Below, in pieces: positions 52,751-61,393 of a stretch of DNA of 64,000 nt. Where the stretch lies: contig DFCS01000039.1 in NCBI GenBank assembly GCA_002367105.1, forward strand, positions 75,646 through 139,645. The letters are read 5' to 3'. Made by a program: the position numbers and the translations under genes. The stretch's first letter is position 1. Each line of letters begins with the position of its first letter. The stretch is from Hungatella sp. UBA3048. Its GTDB lineage: Bacteria; Bacillota; Clostridia; Lachnospirales; Lachnospiraceae. The notes beneath the pieces were generated by a model. That model had not been told where the DNA came from. It ran no database searches and was given only the letters and a program-made list of their open reading frames with translations.

Positions 52751-54892
52751 TTAATAATACTGATTTTGTGATGCGGCATACAGGTTTAAAACATCTAATA
52801 TGATGCTGATACTGCCATCACCAAGAATGGTACAGCCGCTGATACCTGAATCCTTAACGTTGAAGCTGTTTAAAAATACCGGAAGAGGCTTTACAACAAC
52901 CTGCTGTTCACCTAAGAGCTCATCGACAAAGAGACAGTAAGATTTGTCGCCGGATTCCACCCAAACCAGAATTCCGTCTTCAATACTTGTAATTTCTGTT
53001 TCAATGTTGTAGAGCCTGTGAATGCGTATGATGGGATAGAACTGGTTCATGCATCTTACGATCTCATTACCTTCCGTGTCGTAGATTACTTCTTCATTCT
53101 TCACCTTAAAGGACTGGCGGATGTTCGCAATAGGGATGGTAAATACAGATTTTCCCACTGAGATCTCCATACCATCCACAATGGCCATGGTGAGGGGGAT
53201 TTTCAGGGTAGTGCACATTCCTTTGCCTAATTCACTGGAAATGCTTATGGTACCGCCGATGTTCTCCACATTTTTCTTGACCACATCCATACCCACTCCA
53301 CGTCCGGAAAATTCAGTGACAACCTCATTGGTAGAAAAGCCTGGGGCCAGAAGAAGGTTTAAGATTTCCTTTTGTGAGTATTCACTTTCCGGTTTGGTAA
53401 GAATGCCGTTTTTCTTTGCTTTTGCAAGAACTCCTGCCGGATTCACACCCTTTCCGTCATCGCTGATGGTAATGATGACTTCGTTGGTTGTATGGCTTGC
53501 TGAGAGAGTCAGTTCTCCCTGAGGATCTTTCCCGGCAGCAATACGTTCCTCGGCAGTTTCTTCTATTCCATGGTCCATGGAATTGCGGACAATGTGCATG
53601 ATGGGATCTCCGATGCTGTCCACGATGGACTTGTCAACTTCCGTATTTTCACCGATAATGGTTAAGCGTACATCTTTTTTCAGCTTTTGCTTCATATCCC
53701 GGACGATACGGTTCATCTTCTGGAATACGCCGGAAACAGGAACCATGCGCAGGGACATTACAATGTCCTGTAAGTCATCGGTCAGCTTGCGAAGCTGCCT
53801 TGTGGCCTTTAAAAAGCTGTCAAGGTTCTTTAAATTCTGGATATCAGGCGAGGAAGTCACCATGGATTCCGTAATCACAATCTCACCGACGATTGCCACC
53901 AGGTTGTCCAGCTTTGCCAGATTTACGCTGATCAGATTCTGTTTGTTCGGCATCTGATGAGCGTTACCAGGGGCAGGTGTACTTAAGGCCGGGGTGCTTT
54001 CACCTGCAGATGGGGCTGAAACTGCCGCAGCATTCTTCTTTACAGTACTGGGAGCAGCTTTAGCGCGGGGATTTTCAATCAGTTCATAAGAACGGATGTT
54101 GTTCATATTGTTAATCTGTGATATGGCTGAGTCAGCCTCCTCACGGGATTGGAACGTCAGGAAAAAGCCTTTTTCAATAATGGATCCGCTGCTCTGGCTG
54201 TTGGTCTCCACATCAGAGGGATAATAGCCAAACTCCAGTCCGGATTCTTTTAAGGCGCTGATTAGCATAAAAGCCCGAAGGTTTTCCATTCCGCAGCCTT
54301 CATCAAAAAAGATACGAAGGAAAAAGGCAGCCGTATCTTCCGGGCATTCTGCAACGTCCAAACGGATTTCATCCAGGCTGGTAGCAGAAACAGGAGTGGA
54401 AACGGCCGGTGCTGGCTGGGCAGCTTCTTTGGAACTGGAATGATCTGAATGATTTTTTTCCGCGGCATCAGTCGGACTGTCATCGCTGATTTTTTTCAGG
54501 AAGCTATTAATTTCTTGTGTCAGATGGTCGACATTATCACTAAGTGGTTCATTGTTTTCTACTTTTGAAACTTCAGCACGAAGCATATCAGTAGAACGGA
54601 ACATTAAATCAAAAAGAGTACTTTTGTGGGAACTGTCAAGGGAATCCAGACCATTCTCACGGATAAAAAAGAACAAATCTTCAATACGATGGGCTATCTG
54701 CATCAGGGAGGAAAATTCCATCATTGCAGAAGATCCTTTGATTGTGTGCATGATGCGGAAGATTTCATTTACGTCATCTACTGTAAAATCTCCTGCTTTT
54801 TCGGCTTCTATCAGGAGCTCGTCTAATTGCTCCAGGAGGGAATTGGTTTCAAAGAGGTACATATCAAGCATATTATCCATGCCGTTATCCAT
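52751..54892 (-). CDS. cheA: chemotaxis histidine kinase CheA
   Basis: 713 aa with the full domain order: HPt (H49 in IFRIMHTIKGSSAM), a CheY-binding P2 region (~170-270), dimerisation helices (LAKLDNLVAIVGEIVITES), an ATPase domain (IVRNSMDHGIEE, then SGRGVGMDVVKKN) and the CheW-like P5. It autophosphorylates and passes phosphate to CheY, CheB and CheV. First gene of the unit. Confidence 0.96.
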   Translation of the reverse strand: MDNGMDNMLDMYLFETNSLLEQLDELLIEAEKAGDFTVDDVNEIFRIMHTIKGSSAMMEFSSLMQIAHRIEDLFFFIRENGLDSLDSSHKSTLFDLMFRSTDMLRAEVSKVENNEPLSDNVDHLTQEINSFLKKISDDSPTDAAEKNHSDHSSSKEAAQPAPAVSTPVSATSLDEIRLDVAECPEDTAAFFLRIFFDEGCGMENLRAFMLISALKESGLEFGYYPSDVETNSQSSGSIIEKGFFLTFQSREEADSAISQINNMNNIRSYELIENPRAKAAPSTVKKNAAAVSAPSAGESTPALSTPAPGNAHQMPNKQNLISVNLAKLDNLVAIVGEIVITESMVTSSPDIQNLKNLDSFLKATRQLRKLTDDLQDIVMSLRMVPVSGVFQKMNRIVRDMKQKLKKDVRLTIIGENTEVDKSIVDSIGDPIMHIVRNSMDHGIEETAEERIAAGKDPQGELTLSASHTTNEVIITISDDGKGVNPAGVLAKAKKNGILTKPESEYSQKEILNLLLAPGFSTNEVVTEFSGRGVGMDVVKKNVENIGGTISISSELGKGMCTTLKIPLTMAIVDGMEISVGKSVFTIPIANIRQSFKVKNEEVIYDTEGNEIVRCMNQFYPIIRIHRLYNIETEITSIEDGILVWVESGDKSYCLFVDELLGEQQVVVKPLPVFLNSFNVKDSGISGCTILGDGSISIILDVLNLYAASQNQYY

Positions 54893-54931
54893 AGTATTTA
54901 CACCGCCTTGTTTAGTTTAGTATATATCTGT

Positions 54932-54958
54932 TTATCGGTATGGTTGGATAAAAAATAA
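54932..54958 (-). promoter_or_regulatory. candidate SigD promoter of the cheA operon
   Basis: On the minus strand: TTAT, 15 bases, ACCGATAA (-10 at 54932-54939). Leader about 33 bases to the cheA ATG. Confidence 0.4.
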
Positions 54959-55017
54959 TAGCAAATTAAATAACCTTTCGAAAATTATATAAAATATCAG
55001 TTAAATGGAGGCATAGT

Positions 55018-56439
55018 ATGGCAGATATTTTGAAAGTTACAACACCCCTATCCGGTTATGATAATTCCACGATTAAAAACAACCCCCAGGCCGGCCAGGG
55101 AGTCCAGATACAGAACCCAGTTGATCCCTCAAAGGTGATGCGGGCAGATAACCGGACTGATTCCGGGGGAAACGGGGATCAACAGCTGGCATTCCAGTAC
55201 GGTTCGAATTTCGGATCATTTCTGAATCAGGTAAAAAATATACCCGATCTTACCAAAATTATGACCGATATTTTTTTCCAGAGTGAGGAGATGCTGACGG
55301 GCGGAGTCATGGGAGAAGAAGCAGCGCAGAAGATCGCTTCCTTTTTTGAGGCAGCCCAGATGCAGGGAGAAGAGATTCTGCCCTTCTTAAAGGAACAGGC
55401 GGAATCAGCAGTCCGCTTTAACGGCGGCATTTTTGACCAGCTGCGTCATGTGATGGCAGAAACAACTTCTGTGGATTTAAAAGCAGAGATTTTAAATTTT
55501 ATCAGAAAATTCAATGATATGTCTTCCGGTAAGCATATACTTCATGATATATTTAATACAGTAAAAGATATGGAGGCTTATGTTTTTAAGCAGACAAGAG
55601 AGCAGATAGAGGCTTTGCTTAAAGAACTGGACTTATCTGCTCCCGAAGGTCAAACTTCAGAGAACAGCGCGCTCTTAAAGGAGAAGATTCTTCCTTTTTT
55701 GGGCCGATATATCGCAATGAATCACGACATGGGTACGATACGGGATAAGATATCACTTTTAACGGTATTAATAGCCAGGTATGAAAATGGGGATAGGGAA
55801 GGGGTTTTGCAGTCCTTTTCAAAGCTTGCAGGTTATCAGGGGTTTCGTAAATTTTTTGGAGCCATGACTACAGAGCAGTTCGGTGAACTGCTTGATCAGG
55901 TCGATTTAGAGCAGGCGGCAGGGAAAAACCAGTGGGCGGATAAGTTCATTGATTTCCTAAAGACCGGTGTGAACGGAGGCACTGGACTTGAGAATAAGCA
56001 GATGTTTCAGAATATGCTTCAATCCCTGGTTTTAAATGAAAGTGTTTATATGCCCCTTTTGCATCTGGCATTCCCCCTGGAAATAGATGGGCGGAAACTA
56101 TTTTCAGAAATGTGGATTGATCCTGACGAAGAAGGCAGCAGCACCCAGGCGGGAGCAAAGCATAAGACCAGAATTTTCGTCAAATTTGATATCAGGGAAT
56201 TGGGCCAGTTTAAGCTTCTGCTTCTTTATGGGGATAACGCGGCCTCCTTACAGCTTTTCTATCCGGAAAAGATGCAAAAATCAGAGGGAAATATTTATAA
56301 GGAGATTAAAAATATCCTTGAGCGTTATCATTTCCGGGCAGACAGCTTATATCTCCAGGCAGGGGGCGGTCCCTCCTCCCCAGTAGAGGTATTTCCCAAA
56401 ATCCATGAAAGGAAAAATTCAGTTGATGTCAGAATTTAA
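55018..56439 (+). CDS. second FliK-like protein (FliK C-terminal-type domain)
   Basis: 473 aa; GGAGG upstream. Most of the chain is helical and unlike FliK1. The last ~90 residues (RIFVKFDIRELGQFKLLLLY, then LQLFYPEKMQ) resemble the FliK C-terminal fold. It overlaps an FlhX gene, the same pairing as ylqG-ylqH in Bacillus. A role in tuning export specificity is inferred from that pairing. It may instead be a secreted or regulatory protein. Confidence 0.6.
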   Translation: MADILKVTTPLSGYDNSTIKNNPQAGQGVQIQNPVDPSKVMRADNRTDSGGNGDQQLAFQYGSNFGSFLNQVKNIPDLTKIMTDIFFQSEEMLTGGVMGEEAAQKIASFFEAAQMQGEEILPFLKEQAESAVRFNGGIFDQLRHVMAETTSVDLKAEILNFIRKFNDMSSGKHILHDIFNTVKDMEAYVFKQTREQIEALLKELDLSAPEGQTSENSALLKEKILPFLGRYIAMNHDMGTIRDKISLLTVLIARYENGDREGVLQSFSKLAGYQGFRKFFGAMTTEQFGELLDQVDLEQAAGKNQWADKFIDFLKTGVNGGTGLENKQMFQNMLQSLVLNESVYMPLLHLAFPLEIDGRKLFSEMWIDPDEEGSSTQAGAKHKTRIFVKFDIRELGQFKLLLLYGDNAASLQLFYPEKMQKSEGNIYKEIKNILERYHFRADSLYLQAGGGPSSPVEVFPKIHERKNSVDVRI

Positions 56440-56803
56440 AAATACATTAAATAAAAAAGCGGTTGCCATAAAATATGACGATGCTAAGAATTCCGCCCCT
56501 GTTATCGTGGCCTCCGGTATGGGATATATGGCGGAAAAAATAATAGAAACTGCCAATGAAAGCGGTGTCCCAGTTTATGAGGATAATTCTCTTGCAACCA
56601 TTTTGACCCAGCTTGAGCTTGGAAGCCAGGTGCCGGAGGAGTTATATCAGGCTATTGTGGATATTTACCTTTATTTCTTAAATTGTGTGCCAGGTACGGT
56701 AGAAAAACCGGCACCGGAGCCTGTTAAGGAAATAGAGGAAGAAGATTTAATAAAAGAGGATTTAATGAAAGAGGAAATAATAAAAGAGGAAACGGTGGAG
56801 TAG
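56426..56803 (+). CDS. FlhX: free FlhB C-terminal-domain protein
   Basis: 125 aa from the ATG at 56426; the in-frame ATG at 56405 has no good ribosome site before it. KAVAIKYDDAKNSAPVIVAS and GVPVYEDNSLATILTQLELG align with the part of FlhB after its NPTH cleavage site (compare FAVALRYDIEKDNAPVLLAK in the gene at 28698). No membrane segments. An acidic repetitive tail (EEDLIKEDLMKEEIIKEE) is extra. In Bacillus, FlhX can partly replace the FlhB C-terminus. It overlaps the gene before it by 14 bases. Confidence 0.82.
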   Translation: MSEFKNTLNKKAVAIKYDDAKNSAPVIVASGMGYMAEKIIETANESGVPVYEDNSLATILTQLELGSQVPEELYQAIVDIYLYFLNCVPGTVEKPAPEPVKEIEEEDLIKEDLMKEEIIKEETVE

Positions 56804-56806
56804 TTT

Positions 56807-57454
56807 ATGTTGACTGAGTGTGGAAAAGCAAGTGTCTTTTCTTTAAATGGTATCTTTATCGCAGAGGTAAAGGTAGTTGATACCCATATGGACAGTATGG
56901 GACTTATCTTTAATGAGGAAGATATGGATAAGGTGAGCACGGATTCTGTGATCGTATTTCACGACGGTGTTCAGGGGCTTGTTACATGCAAATGCCGTTT
57001 GTCAGGCAGAGTAAAGATCAGTGGTGAGGAGATTGGAGAGATCGGTAATGCGATCTATAAGGTTCCGTGTGTGATCGACGAATTGATCGGTATTGAACAA
57101 AGGCGTCGTGACCTTAAAGTCAGAGTCTCGTTTCCGGTTACCCTGGAGACGGCGGATTCAGACGGAAAAGTCACACATATAGACGCTAAGGTAAAAGATT
57201 TAAGTGCAGGCGGGGTCGGGCTTGAGTCGGCAGTTGAATTAAGTGTAGAGCAGATTTTTTCCTTTCTGTTTAAAACGGACAGCGATTGTACCAGGCTCAA
57301 GGGCAGTATTCTATGGGTAAAGAAATTGTCAGGCGAGAACGACCCTCCACGCTACCGGTATGGCAGCCGTTTCTTTGATATGACATCTTATCAGGAATCC
57401 ATGGTCAGGAGGTTCGCTTTTTTGGAACAGCTGAAAAAAAGGAAAACACAGTAA
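56807..57454 (+). CDS. PilZ-domain protein (YcgR/YpfA-like)
   Basis: 215 aa. An N-terminal YcgR-type domain is followed by PilZ from about residue 95: QRRRDLKVRVSFPV and DLSAGGVGLES. These hold the arginine-rich and D-x-S-x-x-G c-di-GMP motifs; the spacing of the arginines is slightly off the canonical RxxxR. Such proteins brake or bias the motor when c-di-GMP is high. It starts 4 bases after flhX, followed by a remnant of a second copy. Confidence 0.85.
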   Translation: MLTECGKASVFSLNGIFIAEVKVVDTHMDSMGLIFNEEDMDKVSTDSVIVFHDGVQGLVTCKCRLSGRVKISGEEIGEIGNAIYKVPCVIDELIGIEQRRRDLKVRVSFPVTLETADSDGKVTHIDAKVKDLSAGGVGLESAVELSVEQIFSFLFKTDSDCTRLKGSILWVKKLSGENDPPRYRYGSRFFDMTSYQESMVRRFAFLEQLKKRKTQ

Positions 57455-57503
57455 TAGTGCGTTAGGCAATAGGAATCGGACGAAGAAACGGAGGAATAAG
57501 AAA

Positions 57504-57623
57504 ATGTTCACTGAATGTAAAAAGGCCTGCATTTGTTCTTTTTCCGGAAATCTTCCTGCGGAAGTGATTGATTCTGATAAGGAGTGTATGGGACTGGAGA
57601 AGGTTAAGGAAAAGAAACCATAG
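57504..57623 (+). pseudogene. 39-codon remnant of a second PilZ-family gene
   Basis: An intact short frame with GGAGG 9 bases before its ATG encodes 39 residues: MFTECKKACICSFSG, then AEVIDSDKECMGLEK. It matches the first ~35 residues of the PilZ protein just upstream (MLTECGKASVFSLNG, then AEVKVVDTHMDSMGL) at about half of positions, then stops. This looks like a tandem duplicate that lost all but its N-terminal part. It could be expressed as a micropeptide, since frame and ribosome site survive. Confidence 0.7.
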
Positions 57624-57639
57624 TATTGCTATTTGCAAC

Positions 57640-57668
57640 TTGACGATAAAATTTACAAATTGTAAAGT
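57640..57668 (+). promoter_or_regulatory. promoter with overlapping palindromic operator before the wall-protein genes
   Basis: TTGACG (57640-57645), 17 bases, TAAAGT (57663-57668). TTTACAA-A-TTGTAAA (57652-57666) is a perfect palindrome covering the spacer end and the -10, the place for a repressor. The binding protein is unknown. Confidence 0.55.
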
Positions 57669-57694
57669 AGGACTTATTAAAAAGGAGCGATTTC

Positions 57695-59059
57695 ATGAGA
57701 CAACAAAAGAGGGGATTGGCAATAGCAATTTTAGTCGCTTTTTGCCTGTGTCTCTTCCCTGAAAAAGCGATGGCAACAGAGGCAATCAATTCAATCAGCG
57801 TTAAAGTGGTACTTAATATCGAGGCAGGTGACCGTTTGCCTGATATAAAAATCAATCAAACAAGTGGAGAGTGTTATGTAACTTCCGGTGATAAAAGGTA
57901 CACGGTCAGGGAGGCAAAGTGGGTCACCTCCACCTCAAAGGATATATCGGTTGGGGAAGAACCCAGGATGAATGTTACCCTCACTCCCTCCGATGAATAC
58001 GATGCTTATTTTAAATCTTCTTATGAGGCTACCAAGATGAAAATCACGGGAGGTTCCTATGTCAGCGCAAAGCGAAATGGCAGTGACCTGGTTGTCACCT
58101 TAAGGACGAAGCCTGTCAAAGGCCTGTACGCGGAACCGGAAGATGTGGGCTGGAAGGATACAAGGCTTGGCCAGGCTGTCTGGTCCAAAGGGGATAACAC
58201 ATCGGGCGCTTATGAATTATGGCTATACTGCGGTAAAAAAATAATTTTAAAAAAGGAACAGGTAAAGGCCACCTCCTATAATTTCTATCCCTATATGACA
58301 GAGGAAGGGACCTATTCTTACAAAATCCGTTCTGTTCCCTTTAAACAGGATGAGCTTAAGAATGGAAAGAAGAGCAGCTGGGTGGAGTCAGACGAACTGG
58401 TTATCAGGGACCGGGATGTTTCCGATGGAACTGGAAAAGACTCTGACACAATAGCCGGTACAACAAATGGTTCGGGGACAAAAGAGGGCTGGGAACAGCA
58501 GTCCGGAGTGTGGTACTACCGGTATGCTGATGGAACAGTTCAGGCTAATTCCTGGATGGAACTTGATGATGTATGGTACCGCTTTGACCAGGAAGGAAAG
58601 ATGGTAACCGGCTGGTTTATCCTGGATTCTGATATCTATTATATGAATTCCAAAGGAGCCATGGTGAACGGCTGGAATAAAATCGACAATACATGGTATT
58701 ATTTTTATCCGGACAACGGCTACGAGGCCCCCATGGGAGCCGCCGCTACGAACTGGCAGGTCATAGACGGCTATTATCATTATTTTAACAGCCAGGGTGC
58801 CATGCAGAAGGACTGGATCAACCAGGCAGGAAGATGGTATTATTTAAATACTGTACAGGGAAACTTAGAGGGTGCTATGCTAAAAGGCTTATTCACCCGG
58901 AATGGGCATACATATTTTACCGGGGAAGATGGAGTTATGGTAACCGGCTGGCAGAAGATTGAAGGACTGTGGCGATATTTTAATCAGGATGGTACGATGG
59001 CTGTTAATACGGTAATCAATGGATTTCCGGTAAATGAAGATGGAGTATGGGTACAATGA
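57695..59059 (+). CDS. secreted protein with choline-binding-type wall repeats (1)
   Basis: 454 aa; AAGGAG upstream. Signal peptide about residues 1-25 (LAIAILVAFCLCLFP, ending AMA). A beta-rich domain and an Fn3-like domain follow, then roughly nine ~20-residue repeats with W-Y-Y/F and G-W cores (VWYYRYADGTV, then GWFILDSDIYYMN). These resemble CW_binding_1/choline-binding modules that hold proteins to the wall by phosphocholine or teichoic acids. The N-terminal domains are shared with the next gene. Confidence 0.8.
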   Translation: MRQQKRGLAIAILVAFCLCLFPEKAMATEAINSISVKVVLNIEAGDRLPDIKINQTSGECYVTSGDKRYTVREAKWVTSTSKDISVGEEPRMNVTLTPSDEYDAYFKSSYEATKMKITGGSYVSAKRNGSDLVVTLRTKPVKGLYAEPEDVGWKDTRLGQAVWSKGDNTSGAYELWLYCGKKIILKKEQVKATSYNFYPYMTEEGTYSYKIRSVPFKQDELKNGKKSSWVESDELVIRDRDVSDGTGKDSDTIAGTTNGSGTKEGWEQQSGVWYYRYADGTVQANSWMELDDVWYRFDQEGKMVTGWFILDSDIYYMNSKGAMVNGWNKIDNTWYYFYPDNGYEAPMGAAATNWQVIDGYYHYFNSQGAMQKDWINQAGRWYYLNTVQGNLEGAMLKGLFTRNGHTYFTGEDGVMVTGWQKIEGLWRYFNQDGTMAVNTVINGFPVNEDGVWVQ

Positions 59060-60114
59060 TGAGAGAAAAGAGAAGAAAACTGCATTCTATGTTTCTTGCT
59101 GTTTTGGTGGCGGCATTTACATGCCTGCCGGCTGTTATGTCCTTTGCCGCCGATTCTGTTGTGATTCGAAGCGTAAATCTTAAGTTTGACAGCCAGTATG
59201 GGAATGAAGAAATACTGATGCCTGGAATTTCTACTACCAATGCAGGGGTATCAGTTAAGGAGGTTGTCTGGAAACGGGATATCAGCAAATGGAAGGCAGC
59301 AAAGAATGAACGGGTCAGTGTGTTTTTAACATCAGACACCTCGATATTTGCAAATACCTACAACCGGTCAGAATGCAAGATCACAGGGGCAAAGTTTGTT
59401 TCCGCCAAAGCATTGGATAACAATACCCTGGAAATAAAGGTGGATTATGTTCCTGTAGTTATTTTAGGAAGAACAGCCAGGGCCGGCTGGAGTGATAGCA
59501 AAAAGACGAAGGCTGTGTGGGATAAAGTTGAATTTGCTACTGGTTATCAGGTTGCTCTGTATGCAGATGACAAAATGAAGAAGCGTATTTCTGTAGAAAC
59601 CAATACAGTGGATCTATCTGAATACATGGATAAGGATGCTGTTTATTACTATGAAGTCCGTGCAATCGGCTTTACTGCCGATGACCGGAAATATATGAAG
59701 GAAGGGGATTATTTCACTTCCGATGATACCATTATGGAATATGACGGAGATATATCTGGTGCATGGAAGGGAAATACCTACAAGCAGGAGGATGGTGGAA
59801 TCGCCAGGAATTGCTGGAAGCAGATATTAAATGAATGGTATTATTTTGACGGGAATGGAATTTACCAGACAGGCTGGCTCCAGTCAGGCCAAAGATGGTA
59901 TTATTTAAATCCCAAGGATGGAAAATTACTCATGGATTGGCAGTTTGTCAATGGGAAATGGTATTATTTAAATCCGGGCGGAGGAGAAATGCTGACGGGA
60001 TGGATTCAGCCCCAGCCAGGGACCTGGTATTATTTAAATCCGGATGGCAGCATGGCAAGCAGCACGAATGTCGGCAATTATTGGGTGGATGCTTCAGGAA
60101 GATGGGCTCCGTAA
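59056..60114 (+). CDS. secreted protein with choline-binding-type wall repeats (2)
   Basis: 352 aa from the ATG at 59056, overlapping the previous stop (ATGA) with GGAG 10 bases upstream. Signal peptide (SMFLAVLVAAFTCLPAVMS). The N-terminal domains are paralogous to the previous protein (KITGAKFVSAKAL; compare KITGGSYVSAKRN). About five wall-binding repeats with WYYLNP cores follow. Coupled to the previous gene, so the two may act together. Confidence 0.8.
   Translation: MMREKRRKLHSMFLAVLVAAFTCLPAVMSFAADSVVIRSVNLKFDSQYGNEEILMPGISTTNAGVSVKEVVWKRDISKWKAAKNERVSVFLTSDTSIFANTYNRSECKITGAKFVSAKALDNNTLEIKVDYVPVVILGRTARAGWSDSKKTKAVWDKVEFATGYQVALYADDKMKKRISVETNTVDLSEYMDKDAVYYYEVRAIGFTADDRKYMKEGDYFTSDDTIMEYDGDISGAWKGNTYKQEDGGIARNCWKQILNEWYYFDGNGIYQTGWLQSGQRWYYLNPKDGKLLMDWQFVNGKWYYLNPGGGEMLTGWIQPQPGTWYYLNPDGSMASSTNVGNYWVDASGRWAP
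59896..60041 (+). repeat. 17-base repeats in the wall-binding region
   Basis: TGGTATTATTTAAATCC occurs exactly at 59896-59912, 59959-59975 and 60025-60041, encoding WYYLNP. A near copy occurs in the previous gene around 58836. Recent repeat copying is likely. Confidence 0.85.
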
Positions 60115-60143
60115 AAATCGGAAATTAACGGGAGGATTATATT

Positions 60144-60878
60144 TTGGCAACAATAGACCAGTTAAGACTGTCTGCACTTACTAATGCAAAGGCAGAACAG
60201 GCGGGATATACGGCAGCATCATCTGCCAAGGGGAATTTTAAAAAGATTTTAAAATCAGTAGCAAAGGCTCCGGAAAACCTTGAAGCCATATTCACAGAGG
60301 CGTCTAAAAAATACGGCGTTTCCGAAAAGCTGTTAAAAGCAGTTGCTAAGGCAGAATCGAATTTCAACCCATCTGCTACCTCAAAGAAGGGGGCTGCCGG
60401 AGTAATGCAGCTAATGCCTGCCACTGCCAGATCCCTGGGAGTTGACGATCCTTATGATGCAAGAAGCAATATCATGGGGGGAGCTAAATACTTAAAAGAA
60501 AATCTGGAACGGTATAAAGGGAATGTGGATCTCACCCTGGCAGCCTATAATGCCGGAAGTAACAATGTAAGCAAATATGGAGGAATCCCTCCTTTTAAGG
60601 AAACGCAGGAGTATGTAAAGAAAGTTAAGAATTATATGGGGGATTCAGAAGTATCAGGATATTCAGACATATCAGGATACCCGTCGGACATATCAAGTAC
60701 TTATGAATATCTGTCCAATCTATCTTTGGATGGAGAAAACAGCAGTCTTGTACCTGCTAAATCTGATTATCTTTATTTAATTGAACTGATGAAGCTTCGG
60801 ATGCAAATGGCTTCCTTTAGTATTTCCAATCAGTTTGATTCTCCTGATTCGACGACTGGTTCAAGCTTTAATATATAA
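60144..60878 (+). CDS. flagellar-type lytic transglycosylase (SLT)
   Basis: 244 aa from TTG at 60144 (GGGAGG upstream). The SLT domain has catalytic E71 (VAKAESNFNPSATSKKGAAG), VMQLMPATARSLGV and LAAYNAGSNNV. No signal peptide is seen, so it may be exported by the flagellar system to open the wall for the rod, as FlgJ does elsewhere. The C-terminal ~80 residues are unmatched. This could be the missing rod-hole muramidase (inference). Confidence 0.83.
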   Translation: MATIDQLRLSALTNAKAEQAGYTAASSAKGNFKKILKSVAKAPENLEAIFTEASKKYGVSEKLLKAVAKAESNFNPSATSKKGAAGVMQLMPATARSLGVDDPYDARSNIMGGAKYLKENLERYKGNVDLTLAAYNAGSNNVSKYGGIPPFKETQEYVKKVKNYMGDSEVSGYSDISGYPSDISSTYEYLSNLSLDGENSSLVPAKSDYLYLIELMKLRMQMASFSISNQFDSPDSTTGSSFNI

Positions 60879-60880
60879 AA

Positions 60881-60934
60881 AGAAAAAGCCTGATGGAAGG
60901 TCTTTAGAAACAGACTTTCCATTAGGCTTTTTCT
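60881..60934. terminator. bidirectional terminator between convergent units
   Basis: AGAAAAAGCC-type arm (60881-60903) pairs with 60912-60934 (ending GGCTTTTTCT), with T runs on both sides. Separates the transglycosylase from the minus-strand cheY-like gene. Confidence 0.88.
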
Positions 60935-60991
60935 ATGTAATAACAGATAACATGTCATTTTAGTTATATAAGATCTATCGTTGTGAAGACC

Positions 60992-61372
60992 TTATTTTTG
61001 GGAAATCGCATCACTTACTTTTAATAGGGCCTCAATAAAATATGACTTTTTAATTGGCTTGAAAACAAAAGGAAGGTTCGATCCTAATTCATGTACCATC
61101 TGCTGTGTTTCATCATAAGCAAGAGAGCTGATGATCATAATTCCTGCTTCCGGATGATGATCTAACAGGCGTTTGGAAGCTTCGATTCCATCAATTCCAG
61201 GCATTATGATATCCATGGTCACAATATCGGGCTTTTCTCTTTCATAGGCTTCCAGAGCTTCTTCCCCGCTTCTACACTGATAGATGACGTCAAAATCTGT
61301 TCCTTTAAGTAATTGCTCTATCTCGCTGCGTGTTACAATTGAATCATCGACAATCATAATTGTTTTTTTCAT
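60992..61372 (-). CDS. CheY-like response regulator (second copy)
   Basis: 126 aa single receiver: D9-D10, phosphorylation site D54 (TMDIIMPGIDG), S82 and K105 (FVFKPIKKSY). It has no output domain. Different in sequence from the CheY at 24200 and paired with fapA 21 bases away, so it may answer a different input or act as a phosphate sink. AAGGAGGG upstream. Confidence 0.88.
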   Translation of the reverse strand: MKKTIMIVDDSIVTRSEIEQLLKGTDFDVIYQCRSGEEALEAYEREKPDIVTMDIIMPGIDGIEASKRLLDHHPEAGIMIISSLAYDETQQMVHELGSNLPFVFKPIKKSYFIEALLKVSDAISQK

Positions 61373-61393
61373 AATAGCTTCCCTCCTTCTAAT

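Noticed and set aside
55703..55710. Exact GCCGATAT inside the second FliK-like gene
   Set aside because: Coding, no -35 and no start nearby. Shows that the 8-mer alone is weak evidence.
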